Numbered from the stretch's first letter, positions 17,673-26,746 are shown. The stretch is DNA of 62,826 bases from Nonomuraea jiangxiensis (GCF_900099965.1 NZ_FNDJ01000045.1:1-62826), one strand, 5' to 3'. The notes: generated from the letters alone by a model not told the origin. Numbers and translations are program-made.

Positions 17673-17870
17673 TCATGCAGACCTTCCCCGACCTGCACCT
17701 CAGCAACACCGGTCGCCACGTCCGGGGGGTCAGCGCGGGCGTCACGTCCGGCGATCCGAGCAAGCGCGAATCATTCCTGACCGGTTCGATGTATCACGTT
17801 TCGCCATGAGGCCCTCTTTAGGGCCGTTCCGGTGCTCGGCCCGGCGCAGACCTCCCGTCCAGGAGCCATC

Positions 17871-20800
17871 ATGATCTCGAGAACCTCGCCACTCCCCTCG
17901 CCCGTCATCACCGGACTCGCCTTCGACGAACCCGGCAACGCCGTGTGGTTCGCCACCGGCGACGGGCACATCGGCACGTGGCGCCTTCTCGGGGAGGTCC
18001 ACACCGACCTCGGGACCGGATGGCCCGACGCCATCGCCGTCCTTCCCGGCGTCGATGGCGTATCCGTCCGGATGGTGACGGCCGGCGGCCAGGTCTACGT
18101 CGCCGCGCGGGGCCGGGCCGATCGCGCCGACGCCGAGTTGTCGGCGACGCATTCGACGGGCCTGCGCGCTGCCGCCGGACTTGACGACGGAACCCTCCTC
18201 CTGCTGGACGGCGACGGGGCGGTCGTCCGCCTCCGCGCCGGGGCGTTCGAGCTCCTCGTCGACGCCCCGGCCGGCGCCGCGACGACCGCGATGTGCGTGG
18301 ACCCGCCCGCGGACGAGCTGCTGCTCGCGACCCCCAGCGACGGCGGAGGCGGCGCGAGTCTGGAGCGCCGCTCGCTTCAGGACGGCACGCTTCTCGGCAC
18401 CGTCCCGGTACCGCATCCGGTCGTCTCGATCGTGGCGTTCGGCGGCGGGGCGCTGACCGTCGACGACGCCGGGACGATCCGCCACCTGTCGTGGGCGAGC
18501 GGGGAGGGCGCCGGCGAGGCCGCGCTTCCCACCCCGGTCACGGGGCCCGTCGCGCGGTGGCACTCGCTCGTGTTCGCGGCCTCCGGCGCCGGCATCACCG
18601 TCGTGGACTGGGGATCGGATACGGATACCCTCGCGATCGAGGCCTCGCTGCAACCTCTCGCGGCAGGCGGATGGGCGCCGATGACCGTCGACTACGACTC
18701 CCTCGGGATCGCCGCCGGCGACGTGGACTGGATCTGGGAGGACGCGGCCGACGAGGAGTGCGTCTCGATCGCCCGCCCCGGCACCGAGGGCGCCGAGCGG
18801 TACGAGCACCGCGTGCTCGCCGGCCCCGTACCCGGCGAGCGGACGCTCGTCGCCATCGAGCGCGCGTCCGGGAAGGTGCTCGCGACCCGGCGCTTCCGCG
18901 TCCTGGGCCGCTGGCCCGACGACGAGGCCGGTCCGCCGCAGGTCATCAGCGGCGAGCGCGAGGTCTACGCGAAGCCGGGATGGGGCGGCGGGCCGGGATC
19001 GCCGCAGAACATCCGCGTGCACCCCGCCCCCGAGGAATACCGCATCGCCGTCGCGGTCTTCCGGTGCAAGGGCTCGACCGCGGCGATCAACGCCGCCGGC
19101 GCGGCCGATCAGCGCCGCGACGAGCTGACCCGGCACGTCGTCTCGACCTCCGGCGACTCCGTCGACCGGTGGTTCCGCGAGGTGTCGTACGCCGACACGC
19201 CGGCGGCCGCGTCCGGGCCGAAGGGCACCCGCATCCGCCTCCTCACCGACTCCGTGATCGGGCCGATCGACGTGCCGTACACCTTCGCCGAGCTCTTCTC
19301 CCCCGGCAACGCCGCCGACCCCTGGGGATCGTGGGACCCGAAGCCCGACACGTGGGACGTACTGGGCGGCACGTTCTCGACCTTCGTCCGTGACACGCCG
19401 CTGGTCATCGGCGGCGGAGTGACGCGGCCGGTCATGGAGTTCGCCGATGCCGTGGTCTTCACGATCCTGCCGGGAACCGACGAACTGGTCACGGTCGGCG
19501 CGACGACGACGGGCGCGCAGTGGACGTGGGCGTACGCCGGCGACGCGCAGGTCTACTGGAAACCCCGCGACGGGTCGACGACGTTCACCCGCAAGCCCGC
19601 CGTGGTCATGCCGGCGGCGATCTCGGCCGGTCACGCGACGCCGTGGGCCGAGAGGGAGTACGTCACGACGATCGTCCACGAGCTCGGGCACACCCTCGGC
19701 ATGCCGGACCTGTACCAGGGCCCGGGATATCCGGGCGAGATCGGCGAGCGCTACGTGGGCGACTGGGACATCATGCACTCCGACGTCCCGCTGCCGCACC
19801 TGTCATTGCCGCACCGGATGCGGCTGGGCTGGATCGACCCCTCCTGGGTCGAGGTATGCGACTTCTCGAAGAATCCCGCGACCCGCGAGATCACGCTGCA
19901 GGCACTCGAGACGCTGGCGCGGACCGGGCCCGCCGCCGGCAAGAAGGCCGGGATCGAGATCCGCCTGCGGGACGGGTGGAACTACTACTTCGAGCACCGG
20001 CGCGAGCAGACCGGGCAGATCGGCGACCAGAACCTGCCGAAGAACGCCGTGCTGGGCACCGACGTGTTCCAGGCGACCGCCGACGACATGGCCCGCCCGC
20101 TCATCCTGCTCCTGCCGAACGACGTCGACGGCGACGGGCCCGTCCTCTCCGCCGCCGCCACGGACTACGAGGAGAGCGACGTCACCAACCCCGACAGGAT
20201 GAACGACTTCCGTCTCACCCGCCTCGCCTCCGGGCCGTTCGATCCCACCAACGACGTACGGGTGCGCGTCGAATACGTCGGAGCCCACCGCGCCGAACTG
20301 CAGATCACCCCGGCCCGCGGCAACGGCCACTGGAAGAGCCCCGACATCGACATCGACGGCCCGTCGGGCCCGAACATCGTCGTGAAGGGGCACAAGCACC
20401 GCATCCGCATCCGGGTGCGCAACGCCGGGAGCAAAGCGGCCGACAAGGTGACGATACGGGTCGGGTGGCTGCCGTTCACGACCACCCCGGGCACCTGGCA
20501 GACGATCCCCTCCCCCACGCCCCTGAACATCGCCGCCAAGTCGAGCGCGACGTTCGAGGTCGACTGGATGGTCCCGGCCTCAGTCACCGTTCCCGCCACG
20601 TCGGGTCCGGCGATCGAAGCCGAGCACTTCTGCGTGCGCGTCGACATCGACCGGTACGTCGACCCGGTGGATCCGACGGGCAGCGAGATCGTCATCCACA
20701 ACAACTGGGCGCAGTCGAACTTCAACACCGCGTCGACCGCGCAATCCTCACCATCCTCACGCGAGACCACCGCGATCATCTCGGCGAACCCCTTCCCGAC

Positions 20801-21392
20801 CCGGGCACTGCAGCGGCACGTCGTCGAGCAGACAGGCGACCAGTTCCGCCTCTTCCTGGACGAAGGATGGCGGATCGTCGACGCCGGGGCGACCGGAACG
20901 ACGCGGCTCGCGTACGAGTCGTTCGCCGGCGACCCGCGACGCGGCGCGCAGTACGCGGAGCTGTTCGAGGGGTCGCAGGGCGAGAGGATCACCTCGGAGG
21001 TCTCGGTGCGGACCTTCGTGCTGCCCGAGGGACGCCACGACTCGGGCCTGCCCGGCTTCGGAGCGGGCCTGTGGGTGCGCGCAGGCTGGCGTACCCGGTT
21101 CGAGGACCTGGACGTCAACCGCGAGATCGTCTTCGGGACGATCGTGTACGAGCACGACGGCACGCGCGACCCCGTCCCGTTCGGCGAGGTGCGCGTCGTC
21201 GCCCACCCGCAGGACCGCCCCGACGAGACCAGGTGGCTCAACGGCGGAGTGACCGACGGCCGGTTCCGGGTCGGCATCCCGCGGGAACTGCTCGAACGCG
21301 CGACAGCGGAGCCCTGGGTCTTCGAGGCGTTCTACTTCAGCACCTACCGGCACGCGCCCACCCGATCGGGGGTACGGCCGCTGCGGTGGTGA
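17871..21392 (+). CDS. Very large propeller / M6-like metalloprotease protein without signal peptide
   Basis: A 1173-residue multidomain protein. Residues ~1-350 look like a beta-propeller (ITGLAFDEPGNAVWFATGDG and further repeating blades). A zinc-protease domain follows, with HELGHTLGMPD (H603, E604, H607, D613), the HExxHxxGxxD motif of peptidase family M6 (immune inhibitor A). GDWDIMHSD supplies the Met-turn and RMRLGWI follows, as in M6. Around 840-970 lies a CARDB-like adhesion module (HRIRIRVRNAGSKAADKVTI). The last ~170 residues are unassigned. M6 enzymes are normally exported, yet the N-terminus MISRTSPLPSPVITGLAFDE has no signal peptide or membrane helix. AGGAG 7 nt before the ATG supports this start. 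It stands alone between MgtC and a kinase gene. Confidence 0.8.
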   Translation: MISRTSPLPSPVITGLAFDEPGNAVWFATGDGHIGTWRLLGEVHTDLGTGWPDAIAVLPGVDGVSVRMVTAGGQVYVAARGRADRADAELSATHSTGLRAAAGLDDGTLLLLDGDGAVVRLRAGAFELLVDAPAGAATTAMCVDPPADELLLATPSDGGGGASLERRSLQDGTLLGTVPVPHPVVSIVAFGGGALTVDDAGTIRHLSWASGEGAGEAALPTPVTGPVARWHSLVFAASGAGITVVDWGSDTDTLAIEASLQPLAAGGWAPMTVDYDSLGIAAGDVDWIWEDAADEECVSIARPGTEGAERYEHRVLAGPVPGERTLVAIERASGKVLATRRFRVLGRWPDDEAGPPQVISGEREVYAKPGWGGGPGSPQNIRVHPAPEEYRIAVAVFRCKGSTAAINAAGAADQRRDELTRHVVSTSGDSVDRWFREVSYADTPAAASGPKGTRIRLLTDSVIGPIDVPYTFAELFSPGNAADPWGSWDPKPDTWDVLGGTFSTFVRDTPLVIGGGVTRPVMEFADAVVFTILPGTDELVTVGATTTGAQWTWAYAGDAQVYWKPRDGSTTFTRKPAVVMPAAISAGHATPWAEREYVTTIVHELGHTLGMPDLYQGPGYPGEIGERYVGDWDIMHSDVPLPHLSLPHRMRLGWIDPSWVEVCDFSKNPATREITLQALETLARTGPAAGKKAGIEIRLRDGWNYYFEHRREQTGQIGDQNLPKNAVLGTDVFQATADDMARPLILLLPNDVDGDGPVLSAAATDYEESDVTNPDRMNDFRLTRLASGPFDPTNDVRVRVEYVGAHRAELQITPARGNGHWKSPDIDIDGPSGPNIVVKGHKHRIRIRVRNAGSKAADKVTIRVGWLPFTTTPGTWQTIPSPTPLNIAAKSSATFEVDWMVPASVTVPATSGPAIEAEHFCVRVDIDRYVDPVDPTGSEIVIHNNWAQSNFNTASTAQSSPSSRETTAIISANPFPTRALQRHVVEQTGDQFRLFLDEGWRIVDAGATGTTRLAYESFAGDPRRGAQYAELFEGSQGERITSEVSVRTFVLPEGRHDSGLPGFGAGLWVRAGWRTRFEDLDVNREIVFGTIVYEHDGTRDPVPFGEVRVVAHPQDRPDETRWLNGGVTDGRFRVGIPRELLERATAEPWVFEAFYFSTYRHAPTRSGVRPLRW

Positions 21393-21431
21393 CACGCGGG
21401 TAGTACGCGCGGTGGTGTCCTGTGCGCCTTC

Positions 21432-22358
21432 CTAGGCGTCCGCGTTCGCCCGGCGGAGGCGTTCGGCTCCTTGTACGCGGACGGCGTCACAGGACACCGG
21501 CGTGTCACCGTGTACGGCCTCCCAGCGGGCGTTGTGCACCGCCGTCCACAGGCTGGCCGCCCATGCGACCTCCTGTTCCTCCGCGGTGAACCGGCGCCCC
21601 CGCACCTCCTGATAAGCCGCCAGAAACGCGGCGGAGCTCTCGATCGGGGCCAGGGCCGGCGGCGACGCGTTGGCGAACGCCCCGCACGCCGCACCCGCCA
21701 GCGCCGCTTCGGGCTGCCACGCCAGGCTGTCCCAGTCGTGCACGGCCCACACCTCCCCGTCGCGCCAGCGGAGGTTCTGCGCCTCGAAGTCGGCATGGCC
21801 CAGCACGCACGGCAGGTCGGCGGCCAGCAACCGCTTGCGAACCCGGGCGGCCATGTCGACGACGTACGCGGGCACGAGGCCCTGATCCCGCTCGTCCAGC
21901 ACCCCGATCGCCGGCCACACCCCGGAATCGTCGTGGTCCCAACGCGCCCAGCGCGGGTTCGGCAGCGGCGGCGCGACGGTCACGCCGGCCAGTTCGGCCA
22001 TCAGCCGGGCGAACACCGCCGCGTACCGCACGGCGACCTCCGGCGAGTCGCCGAGCAGCGGCTCACCGCCGGGCCGGGACTCCTCAGCGTGCACGGCCAG
22101 CGTGCCGACGCCGACCGCGGGCGTGAGCGGCCGGGCGCACGGAAACCCCCGCTCCGCCAGGTGGGCCTGCGCGGCGACACACGACGCGGCCCGGCCGTCG
22201 TCCTCGCGCGCCTTCACCACGACGTCCCGCCCACCGGCCAGCCGCAGCCCGAACACCGCCGACATCTGACGCGACTCGAACAGCACGCCGACCGGCTCGT
22301 CCCCCAACCGGTCCACACACCAGGCCGGCAGCCAGTCCGGCAGATCATCCAACGGCAT
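21432..22358 (-). CDS. Aminoglycoside phosphotransferase (APH)-fold kinase
   Basis: A 308-residue kinase-like protein of the APH/choline-kinase fold. The ATP-binding Lys is in RDVVVKARED; the catalytic loop is VLGHADFEAQNLRW (HxDxxxxN) and the metal-binding Asp is in VHDWDSLAW. The substrate is unknown; antibiotic resistance should not be assumed from the fold alone. The ATG at 22358 lacks a clear ribosome-binding site, so the message may be leaderless; an upstream ATG at 22430 is possible. It is convergent with the protease gene, with a short CGCCT/AGGCG hairpin at its stop. Confidence 0.8.
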   Translation of the reverse strand: MPLDDLPDWLPAWCVDRLGDEPVGVLFESRQMSAVFGLRLAGGRDVVVKAREDDGRAASCVAAQAHLAERGFPCARPLTPAVGVGTLAVHAEESRPGGEPLLGDSPEVAVRYAAVFARLMAELAGVTVAPPLPNPRWARWDHDDSGVWPAIGVLDERDQGLVPAYVVDMAARVRKRLLAADLPCVLGHADFEAQNLRWRDGEVWAVHDWDSLAWQPEAALAGAACGAFANASPPALAPIESSAAFLAAYQEVRGRRFTAEEQEVAWAASLWTAVHNARWEAVHGDTPVSCDAVRVQGAERLRRANADA

Positions 22359-22677
22359 GGTGAGAACTGTGTCACACGCGCCGAAAGCCCGACTGGAGCG
22401 GCACGTCGCACGATGGCGCGCAATCACCATGGTTTGGCACGCAAGATCATCACGCCCCGGGACGTCAGGCTGTAAAACCTATGAACGCGAAAGGCGCTCG
22501 TGGTGCCGATGGCCGCTGCCCGCGAACCGACCGGAACGGGCACGGCAGCAAAGTCAGCCGAGCAGGTGCAGGTGCGTCCGCCATCGCGGACGGGACCTGC
22601 CGGCCATTCGAGCCAGAAAGGTAAATGTCCCAGCCCATGGCGGCTGGGCAATGACGATGAATACGAAAGGCTACGCG

Positions 22678-23010
22678 ATGCGTTTCTCCAAGCTCGCCGG
22701 CTCCTCCGCCCTGGGTCTCGCGGCCATGGTCATGGTCGCCGTCCTCACCGCCTGCGGTGGGGCCACCGGTAACGCGGTCGCCGGCGGTGTGGACAAGGCG
22801 AGCCTCACCGCGAAGATGAAGGAAGAGGCGGAGATCAAGGAACTGCCCGACACGGCCCTGTCATGCCTGGCGGACGTGGCGCTGAAGTACGGCGACAGCG
22901 CCTCGCTGCAGGCTTACATCGACGGCTCGGTCAAGTCGATAGACGACGTCAAGGGCCTCGGCAAGGAGAACAAGGAATTCGAGGACGCCGGCTTCAAGTG
23001 CGTCGACTAG
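22678..23010 (+). CDS. Small lipoprotein, function unknown
   Basis: A 110-residue predicted lipoprotein. MRFSKLAGSSALGLAAMVMV leads to the lipobox LTAC, so the Cys near residue 26 would be lipidated and the protein anchored outside the membrane. The mature part is Lys/Glu/Asp-rich and helical, with two more Cys (ALSCLADVALKYGD and GFKCVD at the end) that may pair. The pattern 'CLADVALKYGDSASLQAYID' is seen in short actinobacterial lipoproteins of unknown role. GAAAGG lies 8 nt before the ATG; an upstream in-frame ATG (22651) is less likely. It appears monocistronic. Confidence 0.8.
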   Translation: MRFSKLAGSSALGLAAMVMVAVLTACGGATGNAVAGGVDKASLTAKMKEEAEIKELPDTALSCLADVALKYGDSASLQAYIDGSVKSIDDVKGLGKENKEFEDAGFKCVD

Positions 23011-23040
23011 GCCCCGCTCCTGATCGCCGGGCCGGCTGGT

Positions 23041-23085
23041 CCAGGCCCGACTCGTAAGTCACGATGACCGCACGTCCCTTGTCCG
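23041..23085 (-). pseudogene. Possible relic of a NarL-type response regulator C-terminus
   Basis: On the minus strand one frame reads GRAVIVTYESGLDQP, close to the C-terminal end QAVITAYESGLIRP of the regulator at 9088-9738. The DNA also aligns over about 45 nt, with CAGGCCCGACTC identical. No receiver or HTH sequence remains next to it. It may be a leftover of a deleted two-component gene. Confidence 0.35.
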
Positions 23086-23194
23086 CCGCCCCCGGAGTGC
23101 CGATCGTGTGCGCCGGGGCCGGCGGCTCCTCCCCCATCAGGGACGTCGCACGGTGAGGACCCGGCCTGCTCACGTCGCCGCCGGAGACAGCCCC

Positions 23195-23953
23195 TTATCC
23201 CTCCTGCGACCGCGATGAGCGGGACGAGGTGATGAGTGCGGCGATGGCATCGAGGACGCGGTCGAGCCCGTGTCCGAAGCGCTCGCCGGGGGTGAGATGG
23301 GCGGTGCGCGAGTCCAGCATCGTCCGGCTGAACAGCGGGAAAGCGCCGGATTCGACGACCTGGCGGACGTACGGCCCGATGTAGTCGCGCTTCCAGCGCT
23401 CCGGGTCCAGGCCGCTCCGGCCGGCCTCCTCCAGCCAGCTGATCTCGCGGCGGATCGCGCTGTGGACATAGTCGCCGAGAATGCCGACCAGGCCGGTCAT
23501 GTCGTCGATGTCGAGTCCGAGACCGTCGAGCGCGCTGAGCCCGAACTCGTGCACGCGCAGCAGGTGAGGGCCGAGGTTCGGCCTGCTGGTGAGCAGCGCG
23601 ACCAGCCAGGGATGGCGCAGGCCGGCCGCGCGGATCTGCCCCGCCAGCAGCGTCAGGTCGGATCGCCAGTCCCCCGATGGGCCGGCGGGCAACTCGATCT
23701 CGCTCATCGCCAGGTCGATCATGAGGTCGTAGAGGTCGTCGCGCCGGGGCACGTAGCGGTAGAGCGACATGGCGCCGGTGCCCAGCTCGTACGCGATCCG
23801 CCGCATGGTCGCGGCGTCCACTCCCCCGGTGTCGGCGATCTGGACGGCGGTTCGGGTGATCTGCTCGCGGCTGAAGCCGGGACGCCGCCCCGGCCCCGAG
23901 CGCTCCTGACGCTCCGGCCGCAGCCAGATGCTGACGGGCTCGTCGCCGGCCAT
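23195..23953 (-). CDS. TetR-family transcriptional regulator
   Basis: A 252-residue repressor. The N-terminal extension is followed by the DNA-binding domain FSREQITRTAVQIADTGGVD, AATMRRIAYELGTGAMSLYR, YVPRRDDLYDLMID; the C-terminal domain resembles TetR_C (class with LLTSRPNLGPHLLRVHEFGL). The ATG at 23953 is chosen because GGAAGG lies 7 nt upstream; the GTG at 23959 is too close to it. It is divergent from the SDR gene, with two GTAC-N3-GTAC elements between them. Confidence 0.9.
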   Translation of the reverse strand: MAGDEPVSIWLRPERQERSGPGRRPGFSREQITRTAVQIADTGGVDAATMRRIAYELGTGAMSLYRYVPRRDDLYDLMIDLAMSEIELPAGPSGDWRSDLTLLAGQIRAAGLRHPWLVALLTSRPNLGPHLLRVHEFGLSALDGLGLDIDDMTGLVGILGDYVHSAIRREISWLEEAGRSGLDPERWKRDYIGPYVRQVVESGAFPLFSRTMLDSRTAHLTPGERFGHGLDRVLDAIAALITSSRSSRSQEG

Positions 23954-23976
23954 CCACACCCCTTCCGTTCATTTGC

Positions 23977-24022
23977 GTACATGGTACCTGAAAGGCTACG
24001 GTCCCTTTCGAGTACGCAGTAC
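23977..24022. promoter_or_regulatory. Twin TetR-type operator sites
   Basis: GTACATGGTAC (23977-23987) and GTACGCAGTAC (24012-24022) are two copies of the 11-bp palindromic pattern GTAC-N3-GTAC with centres 35 bp apart, in the 127-nt gap between the divergent TetR and SDR genes. Confidence 0.65.
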
Positions 24023-24080
24023 GCGAAAAGGCGGCAGGGGTCGGCCTCGCGCGCCCCTCCACGAGGAAGGACAGCGGATC

Positions 24081-24830
24081 ATGGGGAGATTGACCGGAAA
24101 GACGGCTCTGGTGACCGGCGCGAGCCGGGGCATCGGCCGCGCGATCGCGACCAGGCTGGCTCGCGAAGGCGCCCGCGTCGCCGTCCACTACGGCGGCAAC
24201 CACGCGGCCGCGAAGAGTACCGTCGCCGCCATCGAAGCGGCCGGCGGCCAGTCCTTCGCCGTGCAGGCCGAGCTGGGCACCCCCGGTGACGCCGAGACCC
24301 TGTGGAAGGGCTTCGACGCCCACGCCGACGGGCTGGACATCCTGGTCAACAACGCGGGCGTCCTCGGCGGTCGGACCGAGATCGACGGCGTCACCCGGGA
24401 GGGCCTCGAGCACCTGTTCGCGGTCAACACCATCGCGCCGTTCTTCATCACCCAGCAGGCCCTGCGCCGGCTGCGCGACGGCGGCCGGATCATCACCGTC
24501 GGCACCATGCTCACCCGAGGCGCCGCGATGCCCGCGGCCATCGACTACGCCATGTCCAAGGCCGCACTCGACGTCATGACCATCGCCCTGGCCAAGCAGC
24601 TCGGACCCCGCGGCATCACCGTCAACCTCGTGGCGCCCGGAGTCATCGACACCGACATGCACCAAGGCCGGCTGGTGGGTGAAGCCCTGGCCTGGCTGTC
24701 GTCCCAAACCCCCCTCGGGCGGCTGGGCACGCCGGAGGACGTGGCCGACACCGTCGCCTTCCTGGCCTCCGACGACAGCCGCTACGTCACCGGGCACCGC
24801 CTCGACGTCTCGGGCGGGACGACGATGTAG
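24081..24830 (+). CDS. Short-chain dehydrogenase/reductase (classical SDR)
   Basis: A 249-residue NAD(P)-dependent oxidoreductase. It has the cofactor motif TGASRGIGRA, NNAG (near residue 90), the active-site YAMSK, and the C-terminal LDVSGGTTM typical of FabG-like enzymes. The position of the catalytic Ser upstream of YxxxK reads GTMLTRGAA, so a Thr may stand in for it. The substrate is unknown. AGGAAGGA lies upstream of the ATG at 24081. It is divergent from the TetR gene and probably repressed by it. Confidence 0.88.
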   Translation: MGRLTGKTALVTGASRGIGRAIATRLAREGARVAVHYGGNHAAAKSTVAAIEAAGGQSFAVQAELGTPGDAETLWKGFDAHADGLDILVNNAGVLGGRTEIDGVTREGLEHLFAVNTIAPFFITQQALRRLRDGGRIITVGTMLTRGAAMPAAIDYAMSKAALDVMTIALAKQLGPRGITVNLVAPGVIDTDMHQGRLVGEALAWLSSQTPLGRLGTPEDVADTVAFLASDDSRYVTGHRLDVSGGTTM

Positions 24831-24854
24831 GTCGCGGTCGTCCGGCACGCGCCG

Positions 24855-26624
24855 TCAGGCCGGAAACTCGCCGAGTTCGTGGGAGAAGGCCGTGGCGGTG
24901 TGATCGGCGGCGTACTGGAACACCGTGATCGGCGCCTTTCCCGGGTCGCCCTTGTCGGTGAAGTCGATCGGGCCACTGACTCCGTCGTAGTCGATGTCCC
25001 CGCCGGAGGCGAGCAACCGGGCACAGGCCGGGAAGCCGGTGCAGCGTTGGCCGTCCCTGGTCACCTCGGCCATGGTACGGGCGAGGGCCTCCGGCTCGTC
25101 GCGCCCGGCGGCGACGGCGGCCAGCGCGGCGACGATCGTGGCATCGTAGGCCTCCGGCGCGTAGGTGAAGTCCGTCGCCTTGGAGTCGACCGCGCGCAAC
25201 CGGTCCTGGAAGGCGGCCTCCACCTCGGCTCCCGCCTGGGTCGCCCTGACGCCGGTGAGGGTGCCGAGGGGCAGGCCGCTGCCGTGGTCGCCGGAGGACA
25301 GGTAGCCGTCCGTGAAGTACCACTTGCGCCCGCCCAGCCCGTGCCGTTCCAGTTCGCGGGCGATGGCCGCGGTCTCGGTGAAGCCGGCGACCACGATGGC
25401 GTCCGGGTCCGCTGCGCCGATCTTGCCCACCTCCGCTGTGTAGCTCATGTCCGCGGTGTCGTAGGTCTCGACCTGGACCTGGTCGACGCCCCGGCGCTCC
25501 AGCGACCTGCGGACGTGCCCGCTCAGTCCCCTCCCGTACGGGTCGTCCACGGCGAGGATGCCCACCCGCCGGCCGCCCCCGGCCTGGACGAGCTCCCCGA
25601 GGACGTCGCCCTGGATGGCGTCCGGGGCGGCCATGCGGAAGAACAGGCCGTCGTCGTCGGCGTCGGTGAGCTGGTCGGAGGTCGCGGTGGGCGAGATCTG
25701 CACCACCCCGGCCCGCTTGACCTGGTCGATCATCGTCAGCGACATCGACGACGTGACCGGGCCGATGATGACGTCGTTCCGCTGGGAGATCAGCTGGGTC
25801 AGGGCCCGGGTGCCGCGGTCGACGGTGTCGCCGGCGTCCAGCTCGGTGGCGGTCACCTTCCGGCCGAACACCCCGCCGGCGGCGTTGACGTCGGCGACGG
25901 CGAGGCGGATGCCCGCGGCCATCGGACGGTGGAAGAACTGCAGATTGCCGCTCTTGGGCACCAGCGCGCCCAGCCGCAGCACTCCGTCACCGCCCACGTC
26001 GGCGGGTGCGATGGTGGACTTCGCGCCGCCGCCTTCGCTCCGGGAGACGGGCGACAGGGCCCAGACTGCGACGGCCACCCCGGTCAGCGCGAGCGCACCG
26101 GCTCCTTTCACCAGGGCGGCCTGCCTGCGCCTGCCGGGCCGCGCCACCCGCACAGCGGAAGCCGTGGTGGAAGTGGCGGTGGAGGGGGAGGGGGAGGGGG
26201 AAGGCGCGGTCTCCGAGGCGGTGGACGGTGGCGCTTCCACCGCGCGCAGCCGTTCGGCCGCCTCGGCCGCCAGGCGGCTCGTGCTGCGCGCTCCGGCCAT
26301 GCCCACCAGCAGGTCCCGGTAGGCGGCGTCCCACGTCCGGCGATCCCCGAGCTCGTCCGGCAGTGACCGCCCGGACTGCTCGGCCATGCGCAGGCAGGTG
26401 TCGACGAACACCTCGAAGTGCTCCTGCCGCGGGCACACAGGCCGGGTCTTGCTGATCATCCCGTCGATGGTGCTGCGCCTCAAGCGTAAGGGCGCCTGTC
26501 CCGCGCGGCGACGAGGCGTACGGCTGCTGGCGATCTCCAGCTCGCGTACCGACACCTGCGCGGCGTCCTTCAGGGCCCGCAGCCGCCGGGCGAACTCCGG
26601 GCGCAGATCCGATTCCCAGCCCAT
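24855..26624 (-). CDS. Membrane-spanning receptor: HTH-type domain + TM + periplasmic-binding (Leu/Ile/Val type) domain
   Basis: A 589-residue protein joining inside and outside functions. Residues 1-125 are a cytoplasmic XRE-like helix-turn-helix region (LRPEFARRLRALKDAAQVSV, RRSTIDGMISKTR), as seen at the N-terminus of many actinobacterial signalling ATPases. A Pro/Ser/Thr linker (~131-155) and a basic patch RPGRRRQ precede one helix (~172-190). Residues ~200-589 are a type-1 periplasmic binding protein (LRLGALVPKSGNLQFFHRPM, VNAAGGVFGRKVT, IIGPVTSSMS, TYAPEAYDATIVAALAAVA) as in branched-chain amino acid ABC receptors. No ABC permease or ATPase is adjacent. A ToxR-like one-component sensor is inferred. 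The ATG at 26624 has AGGGGGG 5 nt upstream. It is divergent from a secreted-protein gene across two palindromes. Confidence 0.83.
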   Translation of the reverse strand: MGWESDLRPEFARRLRALKDAAQVSVRELEIASSRTPRRRAGQAPLRLRRSTIDGMISKTRPVCPRQEHFEVFVDTCLRMAEQSGRSLPDELGDRRTWDAAYRDLLVGMAGARSTSRLAAEAAERLRAVEAPPSTASETAPSPSPSPSTATSTTASAVRVARPGRRRQAALVKGAGALALTGVAVAVWALSPVSRSEGGGAKSTIAPADVGGDGVLRLGALVPKSGNLQFFHRPMAAGIRLAVADVNAAGGVFGRKVTATELDAGDTVDRGTRALTQLISQRNDVIIGPVTSSMSLTMIDQVKRAGVVQISPTATSDQLTDADDDGLFFRMAAPDAIQGDVLGELVQAGGGRRVGILAVDDPYGRGLSGHVRRSLERRGVDQVQVETYDTADMSYTAEVGKIGAADPDAIVVAGFTETAAIARELERHGLGGRKWYFTDGYLSSGDHGSGLPLGTLTGVRATQAGAEVEAAFQDRLRAVDSKATDFTYAPEAYDATIVAALAAVAAGRDEPEALARTMAEVTRDGQRCTGFPACARLLASGGDIDYDGVSGPIDFTDKGDPGKAPITVFQYAADHTATAFSHELGEFPA

Positions 26625-26642
26625 CCGACCCCCCTGTCCCCG

Positions 26643-26746
26643 GGTGTCCGGCACCGCCGGACACCCCCTTTCCATCTCCAGAGGACGGACCCCCACCAGC
26701 CGATACACCGTCCCCCAGGCGGAAGCGTCCGGCCGCATCGCCGGAC
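26643..26746. promoter_or_regulatory. Two related palindromes in the receptor / secreted-protein gap
   Basis: Site 1 (26643-26665): GGTGTCCGGC, 3 nt, GCCGGACACC, a perfect 10-bp inverted repeat. Site 2 (26727-26746): GTCCGGC, 6 nt, GCCGGAC, followed by ACC as in site 1. Both lie in the 197-nt gap between the HTH receptor (start 26624) and the divergent secreted protein (start 26822). They are candidate operators for the receptor's own HTH domain; site 1 could also be a hairpin in the receptor's 5' leader. Confidence 0.6.

Noticed and set aside
17742..19799. 685-residue minus-strand open frame opposite the M6 protease
   Set aside because: Same kind of antisense shadow; no motifs and no ribosome-binding site.
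21432..22358. APH-fold protein as an antibiotic resistance gene
   Set aside because: The fold includes many kinases of unrelated small molecules and there is no resistance or biosynthetic context.
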